NCBI GenBank assembly: GCA_027577595.1
Contig: JANBRJ010000112.1
Span: 1-51,199, forward strand
Length of the DNA stretch: 51,199 nt
Origin: Coemansia sp. RSA 487
Lineage: Eukaryota; Kickxellomycota; Kickxellomycetes; Kickxellales; Kickxellaceae
Direction: 5' to 3'
Every line of letters begins with the position of its first letter. Position 1 is the stretch's first letter. The notes below the pieces were generated by a model, which saw only the letters and a program-made list of their open reading frames with translations, ran no database searches and was not told the DNA's origin. This document shows positions 8,685 to 18,782 of the stretch, piece after piece. Both the position numbers and the translations under genes were made by a program.

Positions 8685-9351
8685 CCTTAATGTTTTGAAC
8701 TGGTAGGGAAACTTTTTTTAAAAAAAACGCTTTTATAATTATTAATCATTTTTCTTTTTGTTTTCCATATCCGATAAAAAAACACTCTTGTCATTTAAAT
8801 TTGTTTTCCTTTTTTCGCATAAAGCCCCAAATGTATTCATCTTTTTTAATTACTTTTTTTTGTCGTAAATCATAAAGATGATGAATATGGTGGTCTTGGG
8901 CCTTGTCTTCCCTTGCAAAGTTTATTTTTAAAAAGGGTTCAAATATGCAGGTGATCGAGGAGCAAACCGGATTCCAGTTCTAATTTTTCACTTATTGTGT
9001 CTAAAAAAAAGGCAAGATGATGGACAAAGGAGCGCATACTTTTTTCTTTATCCATGTGAGGTGCCCTTTCTATTTCTTTTTCTGCATATCCTCCCTCTTT
9101 TACTTTAAATAAAAAAAGACGGGTCTGTCTTTTTATTATACTTTAAAAGACCAAAAAGAAAAACAAATGGGCTGACCCCGAAACGACATGCGTGTCCAAG
9201 TGTGGTTTTATTCTTAGTCCAAGAAGAGAGAGAGGAATATCGATAGATTTTTTTCTTTCTTCTCAGGCTCTCATTCTCATTAAAACCACTCTACACTGTA
9301 TTGCATTTTTCTTTTTCTTTTTTCACTATATAACTATATTATTTTGTAACA
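8685..9351. other. Intergenic; PRM1 upstream region
   Basis: 667 bp of poly-T and poly-A tracts with no credible frame. The 3' half should hold the PRM1 promoter. A pyrimidine run CTTTTTCTTTTTTC (about 9311-9324) lies just before the ATG. No pheromone-response element is recognised. Confidence 0.4.
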
Positions 9352-12300
9352 ATGAGCGGAGAAAAAGAAAAGCTCAAGGCAAAGTACGCTGCCAATAACG
9401 ATGACAAGTTCTATCCGCTGGACCGGAAAGGCCGGTTAAGTGACGACTATAATGACAGATATGACGAACCTAGCACATCTTACAAGCACAACAAGGTCAA
9501 TAATTCATGGGATGATGACGATGACGACTATAATGAAAAGTACAACAACATGCCGAGTGTCAATATCGGTACGCCTATTCCCAACAAGAACAACCACCCT
9601 TATGACGACTATGGCGATGGCGACCCTGATGGTGATTATATCAAGCCCAAAGACGATAAGCCAACCATGTACGAGCGCTATGTGCCCGCAGTCTCGTTAG
9701 CAACGCCTGCGTATACGGAGCGCGATAATAACAACGGCTATACGGACGCTCCTAACAGGTACCATGCCAGACCAGATAGCCACGATAGCTATGACTTTCA
9801 GAACAATTCCAAGTCGCCAGCTCCGTCCGACCTGTACGAGGACACACTTTTGGGCTCACGCAGCGAACTGGAGAAGAGCGGTGCTGGTAACCATGCTATT
9901 GCACCGCATCCCGCGCAAGCCCGCTATCCGCACATGCAAAACGGACCTGGCGGTCCAGGCGGTCCAGGCGGTCCAGGCGGTCCAGGCGGGCCCGGTAGTC
10001 CAGGCGGGTATTATGACAAGATGCCAGCGCCAGTTAGGCGAGTGCGTGATTTCATCAGGCCATATGTCGGCAGGTGGGGAAAGGTATCTCGTTCGTGGGT
10101 CAATGAGTCGCTTATTCTGCTTATATTCATGGCAGTTGATTATATAATGCTTGCAACCACGGCTCGTAATGCGGCCATTGACGCCGCAAGTGTTACAAAC
10201 CAAGGGTGTGGCACGCTCCAGCAAATTTCTTCATCCATTTCCAATGCGCCTCGCTCGGCTGCAATGTCCACAGTCACCATGGTAGAAAAAGCAGCGCAGA
10301 ACGTTGTAAACTCAACCGCGAAACTACTGAATAGTCTCCTCGACATGCTAGAGTCGCTTATAGTTATGGTCCTCAAACTCTATTTGGGTACATATATTTG
10401 TTTTGCCGAGCTGATTATCCAGACTGCGCTATCGGCGATCACTGAGGCTAGTGAGCAGCTAACAAAGGCGTTGAATCAGGCAATCAATGGTGTTGTTAGC
10501 AGTCTTCAGAACACTGCTGCCACCGTTGCGGATAGCCTTCAGAATGCTGCAAACTCTGTTAAAAACTTCTTCACTGGCAACAAGGGAGGAGATACAGTGG
10601 ATTTCCATATTGACGATATCAAGAAACAGCTGAACGTCACTATTCCGACCGACTGGATCAACAGTATCAGCAACTTGAAAACGAAGATCCCGACAGAGGA
10701 CGAGATTTTTGGTAACGTCACAGCGGTCCTAGACATTCCGTTTGGGTTTATCCGTAAAGCGCTGACCGGAGCGTTTGCCTCCATCAATGTCAATTTCACC
10801 GACAAGATCGACTTTGGCCAGCCCAAAAACGAGACCCTTTGCGATAGCGACCCGCTCGGCCAAAAACTGATCAAGGATCTAGGCGAAGCAGCAGCCATGA
10901 TCATGTACATTGCAGGCCTCGCTGTCTTGGGGTTCGCTGCATTCACGCTGATTGCCAGAATCCTTCTTATCATTCGGTCGGATAGAAGATTCCACACTCG
11001 CTTGGTCGAGTTCCGGCAAGAGCTCACCACGTACAACCCTCTGCGATCCAAGAAAGAAGTCATCTCCACGCCCGTATCACGCAAGGAGCTAGACTTTTTC
11101 GTGCTACCAAGCCGTCCATGGCTGCAACGGATAACCAAAATAATCAACAAGAAGGTCGGGCATCCGGAGAAGGCCGCTGCGTGGCGCTGGTATGCCGACT
11201 ATATGATGTTTGCTCCAGCGCTTGCATGTCTATTAGCCGGAATTGTTGGGATGATTTCCATCTTGGTTCAAATCAAGATGATCAACGGGCTGCGGCAGGA
11301 GTATATGCCCAAGGTTGCGTACCAGTTCAATGACTTTGAGTACCGCATTCTAGACGATGTGCTTCTCGGTGGAGTGCGCAACGACTCTGTCGATTTGGCA
11401 AACAGCATCAACCGCGATATCAATTCGACGCAAAACTCACTGAACAAATCGCTCTTTGGTCCAGTCGAGGAAGGTACCCAGTCTCTGAACAACACGCTCA
11501 ATGACTTTGTTGCCAAATACATTGGCGGCGTGCGTAGCGTGTTTGGCGACAACTTCCTCGAACAGGCTATCGAGGGAATACTCAACTGTACGTTGACCAA
11601 GAATATCCAGTCGCTTCAGAAGATCCTGACGTGGTTCAATGAGCTGGCCAGCGGTGTCACGCTGCCCCTCATTGATGACGATGTGTTGCTTAAACCAGTC
11701 GAATCCTTGATAAAACCGCTCAACTCCACCGTTGACAAGCTGCGCGTACTTATTGTTGGCGAGTATGTGGCTAACGCTACAGGCTTGGTTGCATCGGATT
11801 TCCCGACTGCTTTGGATGAGTCGACTTCGTCAGAGTCGGAATCAGAGCTGAATAGCGACGATATCGAGAGCGAAAGTCATAGTAAGTCTGGGGAGTCAGA
11901 GGAATCAGACAGTGGTGTTGGAGAAGAGCAGGGAATTATTAACCCAGTGTCCGGCCATAGCTCCACCACTAACGATGATCTGTCAGCGGCAGGTCTTGAC
12001 CCAGCAGATCTTGTTCCAGGATCCGGGAGTTCTAGTAGCAGCAAAGCCGACACTCCGTCATCCACCTCTTCTGATGGTGCCGAAACGCCTAGTTCTGGTG
12101 ACAGCGCTGCTCCTAATGTTCCTGCTAACAGCGACACGGCTAGCTCTGCCAGTGGTGACGGTGCTCCAGTCATTATTGCCGCGGGCAACAACGGACTTAA
12201 CCGCAAGAAGCGCGATGATCCTCCAGCAGAGCCGTCCAATTCAAGCGATGGGGAGATTCTAACAGAGCCCTCATCCGAATCTAGCCACGAGTCATCCATC

Positions 12301-12669
12301 AAGGCATCGTCCACCAAGACATCATCTGCCAAGCCATCTGAGTCTACCCACCACGAATCATCGACAGAATCTGAGCTTGGAAACCTCGACAGCGAAGGTT
12401 ATATTGACAAGGAAAGAGAAAGCTACTACGATAGCCTTAACGCCGTGCCAACATCCGAGCTCACCAGACAGGAAGTTGAGGATGCGCAAAAGTCGGGTGG
12501 ATACACTGGTGGAATGGTTAGCAAGCTTTGCGACTCGTACATTAGCAGCTTGAAATCCAGAATTCCTCTAATGCTTACGCTTATTGGTGTTTGGTTTGTC
12601 ATTGCCATCTTTGGCTTGGTTCATGTAGCCAGAGATTACTCCAAGATTTCCAAGATGAATCTACGCTAG
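9352..12669 (+). CDS. PRM1: Plasma membrane fusion protein PRM1
   Basis: A multispanning membrane protein of cell-cell contact zones that promotes plasma-membrane merger during mating or hyphal fusion (family knowledge). The 1105-residue, intronless frame has membrane segments near 252-272 (LILLIFMAVDYIMLATTA), 330-358, 513-540 (MIMYIAGLAVLGFAAFTLIA), 617-640 and 1071-1093, with large extracellular loops rich in N-x-S/T. The loop order and the sequence RPYVGRWGKVSRSW before the first span fit PRM1. It is longer than usual (about 650-750) because of a 240-residue acidic, Asp/Asn/Tyr-rich N-terminus with a GPG repeat and a Ser/Glu-rich insert (about 824-1040). That insert contains a Kex2-like KKR (about 950), suggesting proteolytic processing. 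Confidence 0.88.
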   Translation: MSGEKEKLKAKYAANNDDKFYPLDRKGRLSDDYNDRYDEPSTSYKHNKVNNSWDDDDDDYNEKYNNMPSVNIGTPIPNKNNHPYDDYGDGDPDGDYIKPKDDKPTMYERYVPAVSLATPAYTERDNNNGYTDAPNRYHARPDSHDSYDFQNNSKSPAPSDLYEDTLLGSRSELEKSGAGNHAIAPHPAQARYPHMQNGPGGPGGPGGPGGPGGPGSPGGYYDKMPAPVRRVRDFIRPYVGRWGKVSRSWVNESLILLIFMAVDYIMLATTARNAAIDAASVTNQGCGTLQQISSSISNAPRSAAMSTVTMVEKAAQNVVNSTAKLLNSLLDMLESLIVMVLKLYLGTYICFAELIIQTALSAITEASEQLTKALNQAINGVVSSLQNTAATVADSLQNAANSVKNFFTGNKGGDTVDFHIDDIKKQLNVTIPTDWINSISNLKTKIPTEDEIFGNVTAVLDIPFGFIRKALTGAFASINVNFTDKIDFGQPKNETLCDSDPLGQKLIKDLGEAAAMIMYIAGLAVLGFAAFTLIARILLIIRSDRRFHTRLVEFRQELTTYNPLRSKKEVISTPVSRKELDFFVLPSRPWLQRITKIINKKVGHPEKAAAWRWYADYMMFAPALACLLAGIVGMISILVQIKMINGLRQEYMPKVAYQFNDFEYRILDDVLLGGVRNDSVDLANSINRDINSTQNSLNKSLFGPVEEGTQSLNNTLNDFVAKYIGGVRSVFGDNFLEQAIEGILNCTLTKNIQSLQKILTWFNELASGVTLPLIDDDVLLKPVESLIKPLNSTVDKLRVLIVGEYVANATGLVASDFPTALDESTSSESESELNSDDIESESHSKSGESEESDSGVGEEQGIINPVSGHSSTTNDDLSAAGLDPADLVPGSGSSSSSKADTPSSTSSDGAETPSSGDSAAPNVPANSDTASSASGDGAPVIIAAGNNGLNRKKRDDPPAEPSNSSDGEILTEPSSESSHESSIKASSTKTSSAKPSESTHHESSTESELGNLDSEGYIDKERESYYDSLNAVPTSELTRQEVEDAQKSGGYTGGMVSKLCDSYISSLKSRIPLMLTLIGVWFVIAIFGLVHVARDYSKISKMNLR
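9946..10008 (+). repeat. 9-bp coding minisatellite (Gly-Gly-Pro)
   Basis: Tandem GGCGGTCCA-type units encode GPGGPGGPGGPGGPGSPGG in the cytoplasmic N-terminus of PRM1. The units are almost identical, so copy number is likely to vary between isolates. Confidence 0.9.
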
Positions 12670-13010
12670 TTTTTTATACTTTTTATATCCACTCTTTCAT
12701 TGTATCTTTCTACTTCGGTTTCCTATTATAATATCCATTTTCTTTCTATAGAAAAAACCCAACATCTGGACAAATAAGATGGTTATGACTTTTAACATGT
12801 CCGCATCTCCCCAATTCTTTGCACAAAATGTACAGGGAAATGGGGGTGAGAGTTTCTATTCTTTGTAGGCACGGGTATGTGCTTGGCCCCTCCTCGCCAC
12901 AGCACACCCAAGCACCCCTTTCCTTTGCCTTCTTTTACTTTTTTTCTTTATTCAAGTACACCTTTATACTACACCAATTCTGTCGCGCTCGCTTTATTAA
13001 TATAAAACAC
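12670..13010. other. Intergenic between PRM1 and a small two-exon gene
   Basis: T-rich, with no separate gene supported. A TATA-like TTAATATAAAACAC sits directly before the ATG at 13011. The frame is open upstream to an ATG at about 12828, so the true start of the next gene is uncertain. Confidence 0.35.
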
Positions 13011-13640
13011 ATGGTAGTCCTTCCTCGTTCATGGAGCAGTCCAATCAATTATTCGCATCGCCGCCGGTTAAGCAATATTACTAAGCAAATACTTTGGCCA
13101 AGCAATACGTTTGACCAAAAAAGAGTCGATGAATACCCGGAACCAGCAAGTATCATATCAACTGTAAGTACAATAAGCAATATAATCGGTTTCAATCTGC
13201 GTGACAGAATACATTTACCAATACTCTAATAGCCGCCATAAAAGTTCTGCTTTTAATAGGTCGACTATGAAGAGCTACGAGAAACGGTCAAATCCATTTG
13301 GCGCAAACGGCATCCTACTGAGCAAATAAAAATAGTAGGGTTCTTAGTGCCAAAGAACGAGAATATGCCCTCGGAATATCGTATATTGCCAGATTCCAAC
13401 TACCGCCCTTTGTTAAATTCAGTACTGCCGACCGATTGCACAATTGTGTTTTACGAACTAGAAGGCGGTTATTATGCGCCACCAAACACTCCGGTATTCT
13501 CCACTTTTGAGGAAAGTAAGCCAGACACAGCTGTATTTAATGAGTATATCGTGTGCAATGCCACGAATGAAGTACCAGAGACAGATGCAACGCCGGACCC
13601 TGGCTGGCACTTGCAACTAAACTCTATTCTATTTGTATAA
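13011..13640 (+). CDS. Unidentified two-exon protein, 177 aa
   Basis: I do not recognise the family. Seen: exon 1 at 13011-13163, donor GTAAGT; a 96-bp intron ending TTTTAATAG; exon 2 at 13260-13640. The joined frame is phase 0 and uninterrupted. Exon 1 is basic (NYSHRRRLSNITKQI), then reads DEYPEPASIIST. Exon 2 starts VDYEELRETVKSIWRKRHP and continues with a beta-rich segment (QIKIVGFLVP, DCTIVFYELEGGYYAPPNTP) and an acidic C-terminus. No signal peptide or membrane span is seen from this start. An upstream in-frame ATG (about 12828) would add a hydrophobic stretch, but that part reads as T-rich leader. It is next to decayed genes on the opposite strand, so it could itself be a young or degenerating gene. 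Confidence 0.55.
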
Positions 13641-13742
13641 ATTTCTGTTTAATAAATTTCAAATGCGTATTTCTGAGTTAAGCTAAATAAGCTATATGTA
13701 TTGCTGTTATGATGCAAAGTTTGGCCCGCATCGTCTAAAATG

Positions 13743-14935
13743 TCAGTCGATTTTATGAAAAAGATGTTGGATTTCGCCCTTATTTTCGTTATACAAATTG
13801 CTATCAATAGCTTTTTTAATGTCGCTCTCAACTTCCTTTCTATGTTTGAATGGAATAAACGCCGGCACAAAGTTGGTGCACAGAACGGCGAGTGCTAATG
13901 CTTTCGATGCCATATGTAGTACCTTGTAACGGAATCCCAGCGCAACTTCCAAGTGTTTAAGACAATGGCTCAGAGGATAGTTCTGCACATGAAACTTTGA
14001 TATTTTCGCTCAAACGCATGCTATCGGGTTTAAAAATGGCTGTTTCTGGTTGGCATATCAGCCTAGTCATATTTGACAGTAGTTTTATCGGCGCAAGCAG
14101 CTCAGGTAGTTTTACATGGGTATTTACCAAATTGAGGACCTGGATGCCTCCCAAATACGGACCTGTACTGATGATATCGATACTATCCATAGCCAATGGG
14201 TAGCTATTAAATGTGAGAGACTTTTCTGCTGAAGTAATAAGGCTGATAGTGAACTTTATAAAATCGATAGAGCTCAATTGCGTGCTAGAAATGCTTTTAC
14301 CATTTAGAACCGAGATATAGCGCAGCCTCGAATATGTGCCACTGACAAAGTTATCGTATCATTGCAAAAAGACAACGAATAAACTTATTCTCGGCGCAAG
14401 TATAGAAATTCTAGCCATGATACTCTCGTATGGCGTTGAAAAAGGTGAGTGGTCGCTGGTTAAATGAGCCACACTGACTTTGGTATTAAATGTCATTGCT
14501 TTGCTGAAAACCGCTGATAAGAATTCATCCGCCTTTCACTTTTTGTTGCTCCAATTCTTACTTCCGTAGTCACTTATTTTAACTTTCTAAAGCCTTGCTC
14601 AATATAGTTCCGTGTCAAATATTGCTTGTCAAGGTCAGTAAAAATGTGTAGAACGCTATCATAAGAATTAATGGCCAGGAAATGTTCATTCATCTATACT
14701 GCCGCCAAAAGTATGCCCTGGCTTGAATGCATCATCCAACTCCGCTGTTGGTTCATAATATTGATACGAGTTTAGAAAGTACACAACGCGGCCGTGTTTA
14801 GTTTCTGCGTAATCATCAAACTAGTGGCGGTAAAAACTATTTCTAGACACGCCAATATAGTCGTAGACATGTTCAAACACATTCTTGTCAGTTATATCGT
14901 TAAAATAAGGAAAGTACTCGTAGTTGCTAATGAGG
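13743..14935 (-). pseudogene. Decayed member of an unnamed early-fungal protein family
   Basis: On the minus strand a protein-like signal continues across frames from about 14935 (ISNYEYFPYFNDITDKNVF) to a stop at 13743 (ending LFHKID). The longest open pieces are about 14334-13957 (DSIDIISTGPYLGGIQVLNL) and 13988-13743 (LSHCLKHLEVALGFRYKVL). Several in-frame stops and at least two frame changes interrupt it. The pattern resembles a large expanded family of leucine-rich proteins in Kickxellales, known to me only from memory and without an assigned function. The N-terminal part is missing; the DUF4246 relic takes over upstream. I see no transposon ends. Confidence 0.55.
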
Positions 14936-14974
14936 CGGACGATTTAGCTTATCAAACATACAGGCTGTTAGCTC

Positions 14975-15840
14975 TGTGTAGATGATCCCATCTTCCCAGG
15001 CTTTGTAGGCATCGTCCTGATTGACATTTGAATCAGCTTTGCCCCAGGTATCATTGTCTGAATAAGGCACAGTAAACTAAACACACTCTTTGGAAAATAA
15101 TGGCATTCACACAACAGCAGGGTGGACTAGATCCGTAAGTACCTGTTTAACTAATAGGATGGCGCTTGCGAGGATCTTTGAGGGAGTCGCATAAAATGCT
15201 AAGTGTTGAACTGGATGAAAGTTGCTTATATACGACTTTTTATCCATTGATTCATCCGCGCTGATTCGAATATACGTCGGCAGCCAGAAAAAGTCATTAC
15301 TGTGGTCTCAATCCGGGTAGAAATCTTCATCTGTCTTCATGCCCTTGTTTGGGTTAACCACAACATTGGCCCTCTTCCCAAAGGATTCAGGCTTATCACC
15401 GAAAGTACTAACCTTGAGCGTTGCATCTGGCGATTCAATCACGCTTGGTAGCAGATGCGACAGCTCATAGTCAAGCGGGTAGAGTAGCGGGTCAATGAGC
15501 ATCAGCGTTTTGTTGCTTTTCAGTTCCGTTTGCCACGTTGAGAGAGTTTCTAAAACGACTGCGTAGCGTTTAACCTCCTCAGCTAGGCAATCGTCAGCTG
15601 GAATACCCTTTATCCACACCATGTTGGCGCCTCCCAGAAACATCTTGTCTCAGCAATGCTGATGCAGCGTCTTGTAGTGAATTAGTTCGTCAAAAAGAAA
15701 CTCTATGGCCATTAATATCATGCAATATTCCTTAGTTGCCAGACCATATCAACGCTTTCGCTCTTCCTTATTATCAACCAAACCCATCCACTTTGGATCC
15801 TTGCAGATTTCAGCACTCAAGTTGATAATACGCTGTTCGG
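14975..15840 (-). pseudogene. Decayed DUF4246 protein, C-terminal half missing
   Basis: Minus strand. The order of recognisable pieces follows the DUF4246 fungal family: an N-terminal helical part (RIINLSAEICKDPKW), an open piece at 15643-15308 containing LIDPLLYPLDYELSHLLP (the family's L-hP-LYPLVYG block), then FWLPTYIRISADES with SYISNFHPVQH (the family's WLPT and SYINNLHP blocks), and YKAWEDGIIYTEL near the break. Several stops and frame changes are present. The usual C-terminal half (the WHVEGM region) is absent, and sequence of another family follows. DUF4246 proteins are fungal and of unknown function. The spacing of pieces argues for one old gene rather than chance. Confidence 0.7.
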
Positions 15841-16250
15841 CCTAGGTTTTTAATGGTGCCTGGAATGACCTGGACAGCGGACCGGAGTCATATTTTTAAG
15901 AATTAAATCAAGCAGAGATATTGAACGTAGTTACTGAAAAGGTATCAGTAAATAAAAAGGAGAAAACGTTGATGAGAACGTGGAAACAAGGAATGTGGAA
16001 GGGAAGTACTACCAGAAAAGATCATATTCTGTAAATCTTTTTGTCAGAGCTGCGAAAATACAGTAAAGAATGATAGGGTACTGTTTGACCTGATAAAACT
16101 GTCCCAGTAAAAAAATAATCTGGGGAATAGTGCTTATTACTATCAATTCGCAGCGTATATCACAAATACAAAGAAAAAAGGACAAGGGTGTACAGCTAGT
16201 TAGAACCCCAAAACTGGTATGTGCGATTGGGTCGCATTTTCAAAAATAAA
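15841..16250. other. Intergenic, nothing recognised
   Basis: About 400 AT-rich bases between the DUF4246 relic and the tRNA gene. No gene, repeat or structured element is apparent. Confidence 0.4.
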
Positions 16251-16332
16251 GTCAGTATGGCCGAGTGGTTAAGGCGCCGGACTTGAAATCCTGTGGGCGC
16301 TGCCCGCGCAGGTTCAAATCCTGCTGCTGACG
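16251..16332 (+). tRNA. tRNA-Ser (anticodon UGA)
   Basis: 82 bases, intronless, reading UCA codons. The acceptor arms GTCAGTA and TGCTGAC pair, with one G-U, followed by discriminator G. The A box reads TGGCCGAGTGG and the B box GGTTCAAATCC. The anticodon loop is CTTGAAA. A long variable arm (GGGCGCTGCCCG) marks a class II serine tRNA. One C-U mismatch is seen in the anticodon stem (second pair). CCA is not encoded, as usual in eukaryotes. Confidence 0.97.
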
Positions 16333-16333
16333 A

Positions 16334-16341
16334 TTTTTTTT
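16334..16341 (+). terminator. RNA polymerase III terminator
   Basis: A run of eight T one base after the tRNA 3' end, the standard Pol III stop signal. Confidence 0.9.
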
Positions 16342-16390
16342 AATTTTCCTGAAATTACTTATAATTAACAGAATTATTTTTTGAACACTA

Positions 16391-16978
16391 TTACTCCGAA
16401 TCACTGTCGCTGCTATAATCGTCATCAAGTGGACTGATCCGTGGGGGCAGCGCTCCAGCGTCTTCAAGCGCCATTCTTTTTGTTAGAAGCGGTAGAGTAA
16501 TGTAGCACACAAAATTGTCACGCAGTAGCGAATCTGCAAACTCATCCACATATGTCAGTTCAAGCGGTCCGTCGGATGTTCGCATTCTCAGTTTGCGGTA
16601 GTCACGATAAAGTGGCTCCAGTCTACTGTACACATCCTTGGAGGGCTGTGTAAGTCGAAAGTACAGGGCTGCGAGCGCTCGTAGGTACTTAAAGTCAGTC
16701 TGGTCCAGCAACGCATCAAGCATCTGCCGGTCTGGCTGTAGCTGTAGCATCTTCAGCATCAAGCACATAAACTCTGTTGGCTTGCGGTTTGCACCATAGC
16801 AGCCACCGATGCTCTTCAGGTCAGCTGCTTTCTCCATGACACCGGTCACAGTCAGGCCAAAACAATGCTCTTTCCAATAAAGCGAGTCGTAGATACGTTG
16901 GCGGTACGCCTTTTCGATAAGGTACTGTGGATTAGTCCCATGGATAGACTGAGCCGTAGCGACTGTGCGGTTCGCCAT
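16391..16978 (-). CDS. PRP38: Pre-mRNA-splicing factor 38 (PRP38)
   Basis: A component of the U4/U6.U5 tri-snRNP and the B complex, needed for spliceosome activation. 195 residues. The N-terminus reads ANRTVATAQSIHGTNPQYLIEK, the hallmark start of PRP38. It is followed by RIYDSLYWKEHCFGL, IGGCYGANRKPTEFMCLMLK, YLRALAALYFRLTQ, and the core ending DNFVCYITLPLLTKR. It has the compact core without the long Arg/Ser tail of animal PRP38A and ends in an acidic DDDYSSDSDSE. One exon; ATG at 16978 agrees with the family start. It lies 119 bp from SNU66, transcribed in the same direction, and is convergent with the tRNA. Confidence 0.96.
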   Translation of the reverse strand: MANRTVATAQSIHGTNPQYLIEKAYRQRIYDSLYWKEHCFGLTVTGVMEKAADLKSIGGCYGANRKPTEFMCLMLKMLQLQPDRQMLDALLDQTDFKYLRALAALYFRLTQPSKDVYSRLEPLYRDYRKLRMRTSDGPLELTYVDEFADSLLRDNFVCYITLPLLTKRMALEDAGALPPRISPLDDDYSSDSDSE

Positions 16979-17096
16979 TTTTATAAAATAAAGTCAATAC
17001 AAATAGAGTAGCAGAGAGAAATACCAAATGTTCACTGAAAAACCGCCTTACTTAAAAAAAAAAGCGCATACACAATTTTGTGCAATAGGCATCTAG

Positions 17097-18557
17097 CTAG
17101 TACTGCCCGTTTTTATGGTTCAAATCACTTGTGTTCTTCTCAGACATTACAATGCCAGCGGCACCGTGCTTGCGATGTGCGTTCTCCAGCGCCGCGCCGT
17201 GCTCGTGGGTGGTGCTACTTGTAGCCATTTCCATCTGCTTGCGCTCTTGCTCGCGCTTCTGCATCAGCTTGTCGATCTTATTTTTGCCGCTGTAGTGGCC
17301 GTGGAAAGCATGCGAAAGCTGTTTGTAGGCCTCCTTGGTAGTTAGTTTGCGGCCGGTTTCGTCGTGGTATTCAAGCTTGACATCGGGCTTGTAGTCCTTC
17401 ATTTGCTCCTCATATTCGCGCGCCCATTTGCGATCCAATATCTCCTGCTCGCGCGCTTTGAGTTCTTCAATCTCTTGCTGCGACAAGGGATCGGCCTTGC
17501 CGCGGCGCTTAGATCCGTCACGCTTATTGGTAGGTACGTCTGGGGCGTTGCTCAAGTCGCGTCCAAGCCGCTTGATGCGCTGGCGCTCTTGCTGAAGGGT
17601 TTGTTCTTTTTTGCGCTGCTCGGCCAGCCATGCAGTGCGATTACGCTGAAGCTGTTCGCGCTCCTTTTGGTCCTTGCTGAGATTGTCGAGCATGTTGCGC
17701 TGGCGGAGCAAACTGAGAGTGGCAGCCAGCCCTGAGCCAACCGAGGGCTCAGCCTCAAACTCTGCATCTTCCGTATTTATTTGATGATTCGGCTCGGGTT
17801 CACTATCCTTCTTATCATGCTGTTCCGTTTCTTTGCTATTTGCTTTGGCAAGCTCAATGCCAGAGCCTGGATCCGTCTTCGTAGGGCGGTGCTGGCGACT
17901 ATCGGCAGTCAGCGATTTTTTCATTTCATTCACTGATGCTCTTATGTTCTGCACAAACTCTATCGTGCTAGATAGAATCAAGTCATCGCTATCAGCGTCT
18001 TCCTCCTTAATATCCGAATCAGTGTTATTTGGACGCAAAACTTGAGATGCTATATCTTCAGGAAGTATCGGCTTTCTACGCGAAGACGCTTTGCGTACCC
18101 GTGCTATTGCGCGTTGCAAGTCGTCGTCATCGTCCACAAAGTTAGAGTCGTCTATTTGGGTGTGGCGGGTCATCAGGTCGTTGACCCGTTCGCTGTCGAC
18201 CAGATCATTGACATCTGTTTGCTTGCCATGTTTCTTCCGCTTCTTGTCTGTTGCAGATTTTTTGGATTTTTTGGGTTTGCGGAAAAGAGCAGCGGCTTCT
18301 TCTTGGGTGTAGAAATCGCTAATTTGACGTGCCGGACCAGAATCAAGGGTCTCTCCACCGATATTTTCAGTCTCGTCCTCTTCTGTCTCTTTGTTCTTTA
18401 AGGGTAGGAGGTGCTCTGGAAGACTGCTGCTGTTGAGCTCATCGCCTCCTTCTGCTTCAAGCTCCTCGATTGTATGGTCATCTAACGTCAGAACTTGCTC
18501 GACTGAGTCGTCTAGATATGCATGGTCGTTGGTTGGTCGCCGGCGTTTCTGGGACAT
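17097..18557 (-). CDS. SNU66: U4/U6.U5 tri-snRNP protein SNU66/SART1, short form
   Basis: SART-1 family: bridges components of the tri-snRNP and moves into the B complex. The diagnostic C-terminus is present: YKPDVKLEYHDETGRKLTTK, then EAYKQLSHAFHGHYSGKNK. SART1 features are kept further upstream: FYTQEEAAALFRKPKKSKK (the LTPEEM-KK block), SSTIEFVQNI, and GSGLAATLSLLRQRNML (the RGLAAAL block). I chose ATG 18557, MSQKRRRPTND; the same frame extends 17 codons further only to a GTG. At 486 residues it lacks the N-terminal third typical of SART1 (about 800), including the usual Hub1-binding HIND motifs. This may be a real shortening or a missed upstream exon. Confidence 0.9.
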   Translation of the reverse strand: MSQKRRRPTNDHAYLDDSVEQVLTLDDHTIEELEAEGGDELNSSSLPEHLLPLKNKETEEDETENIGGETLDSGPARQISDFYTQEEAAALFRKPKKSKKSATDKKRKKHGKQTDVNDLVDSERVNDLMTRHTQIDDSNFVDDDDDLQRAIARVRKASSRRKPILPEDIASQVLRPNNTDSDIKEEDADSDDLILSSTIEFVQNIRASVNEMKKSLTADSRQHRPTKTDPGSGIELAKANSKETEQHDKKDSEPEPNHQINTEDAEFEAEPSVGSGLAATLSLLRQRNMLDNLSKDQKEREQLQRNRTAWLAEQRKKEQTLQQERQRIKRLGRDLSNAPDVPTNKRDGSKRRGKADPLSQQEIEELKAREQEILDRKWAREYEEQMKDYKPDVKLEYHDETGRKLTTKEAYKQLSHAFHGHYSGKNKIDKLMQKREQERKQMEMATSSTTHEHGAALENAHRKHGAAGIVMSEKNTSDLNHKNGQY

Positions 18558-18782
18558 TTTCCTTTTTAACGTTGAGAATACAAAAGACAGACAAGGACAA
18601 TTGATCACAGCTTTACAAGCGCTTTGCTCGTTTTTTTTTGGAATATATACTTTTGCAACATCTCATACTAAATGAGTGTATATTTTGGGAACAGATCACA
18701 AGATCATCTTTAAAGAACATGACACGTTGCTCAGGCATTTTTCTCCTGATTTTTTAGGAGCGGAAAAGAGCAAGTGACACAT

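Noticed and set aside
12819-13010. Longer start for the two-exon gene at 13011
   Set aside because: The added residues are encoded by a T-rich leader (LSFAFFYFFSLFKYTF) typical of promoter DNA in this genome. It is kept as a possibility but not used.
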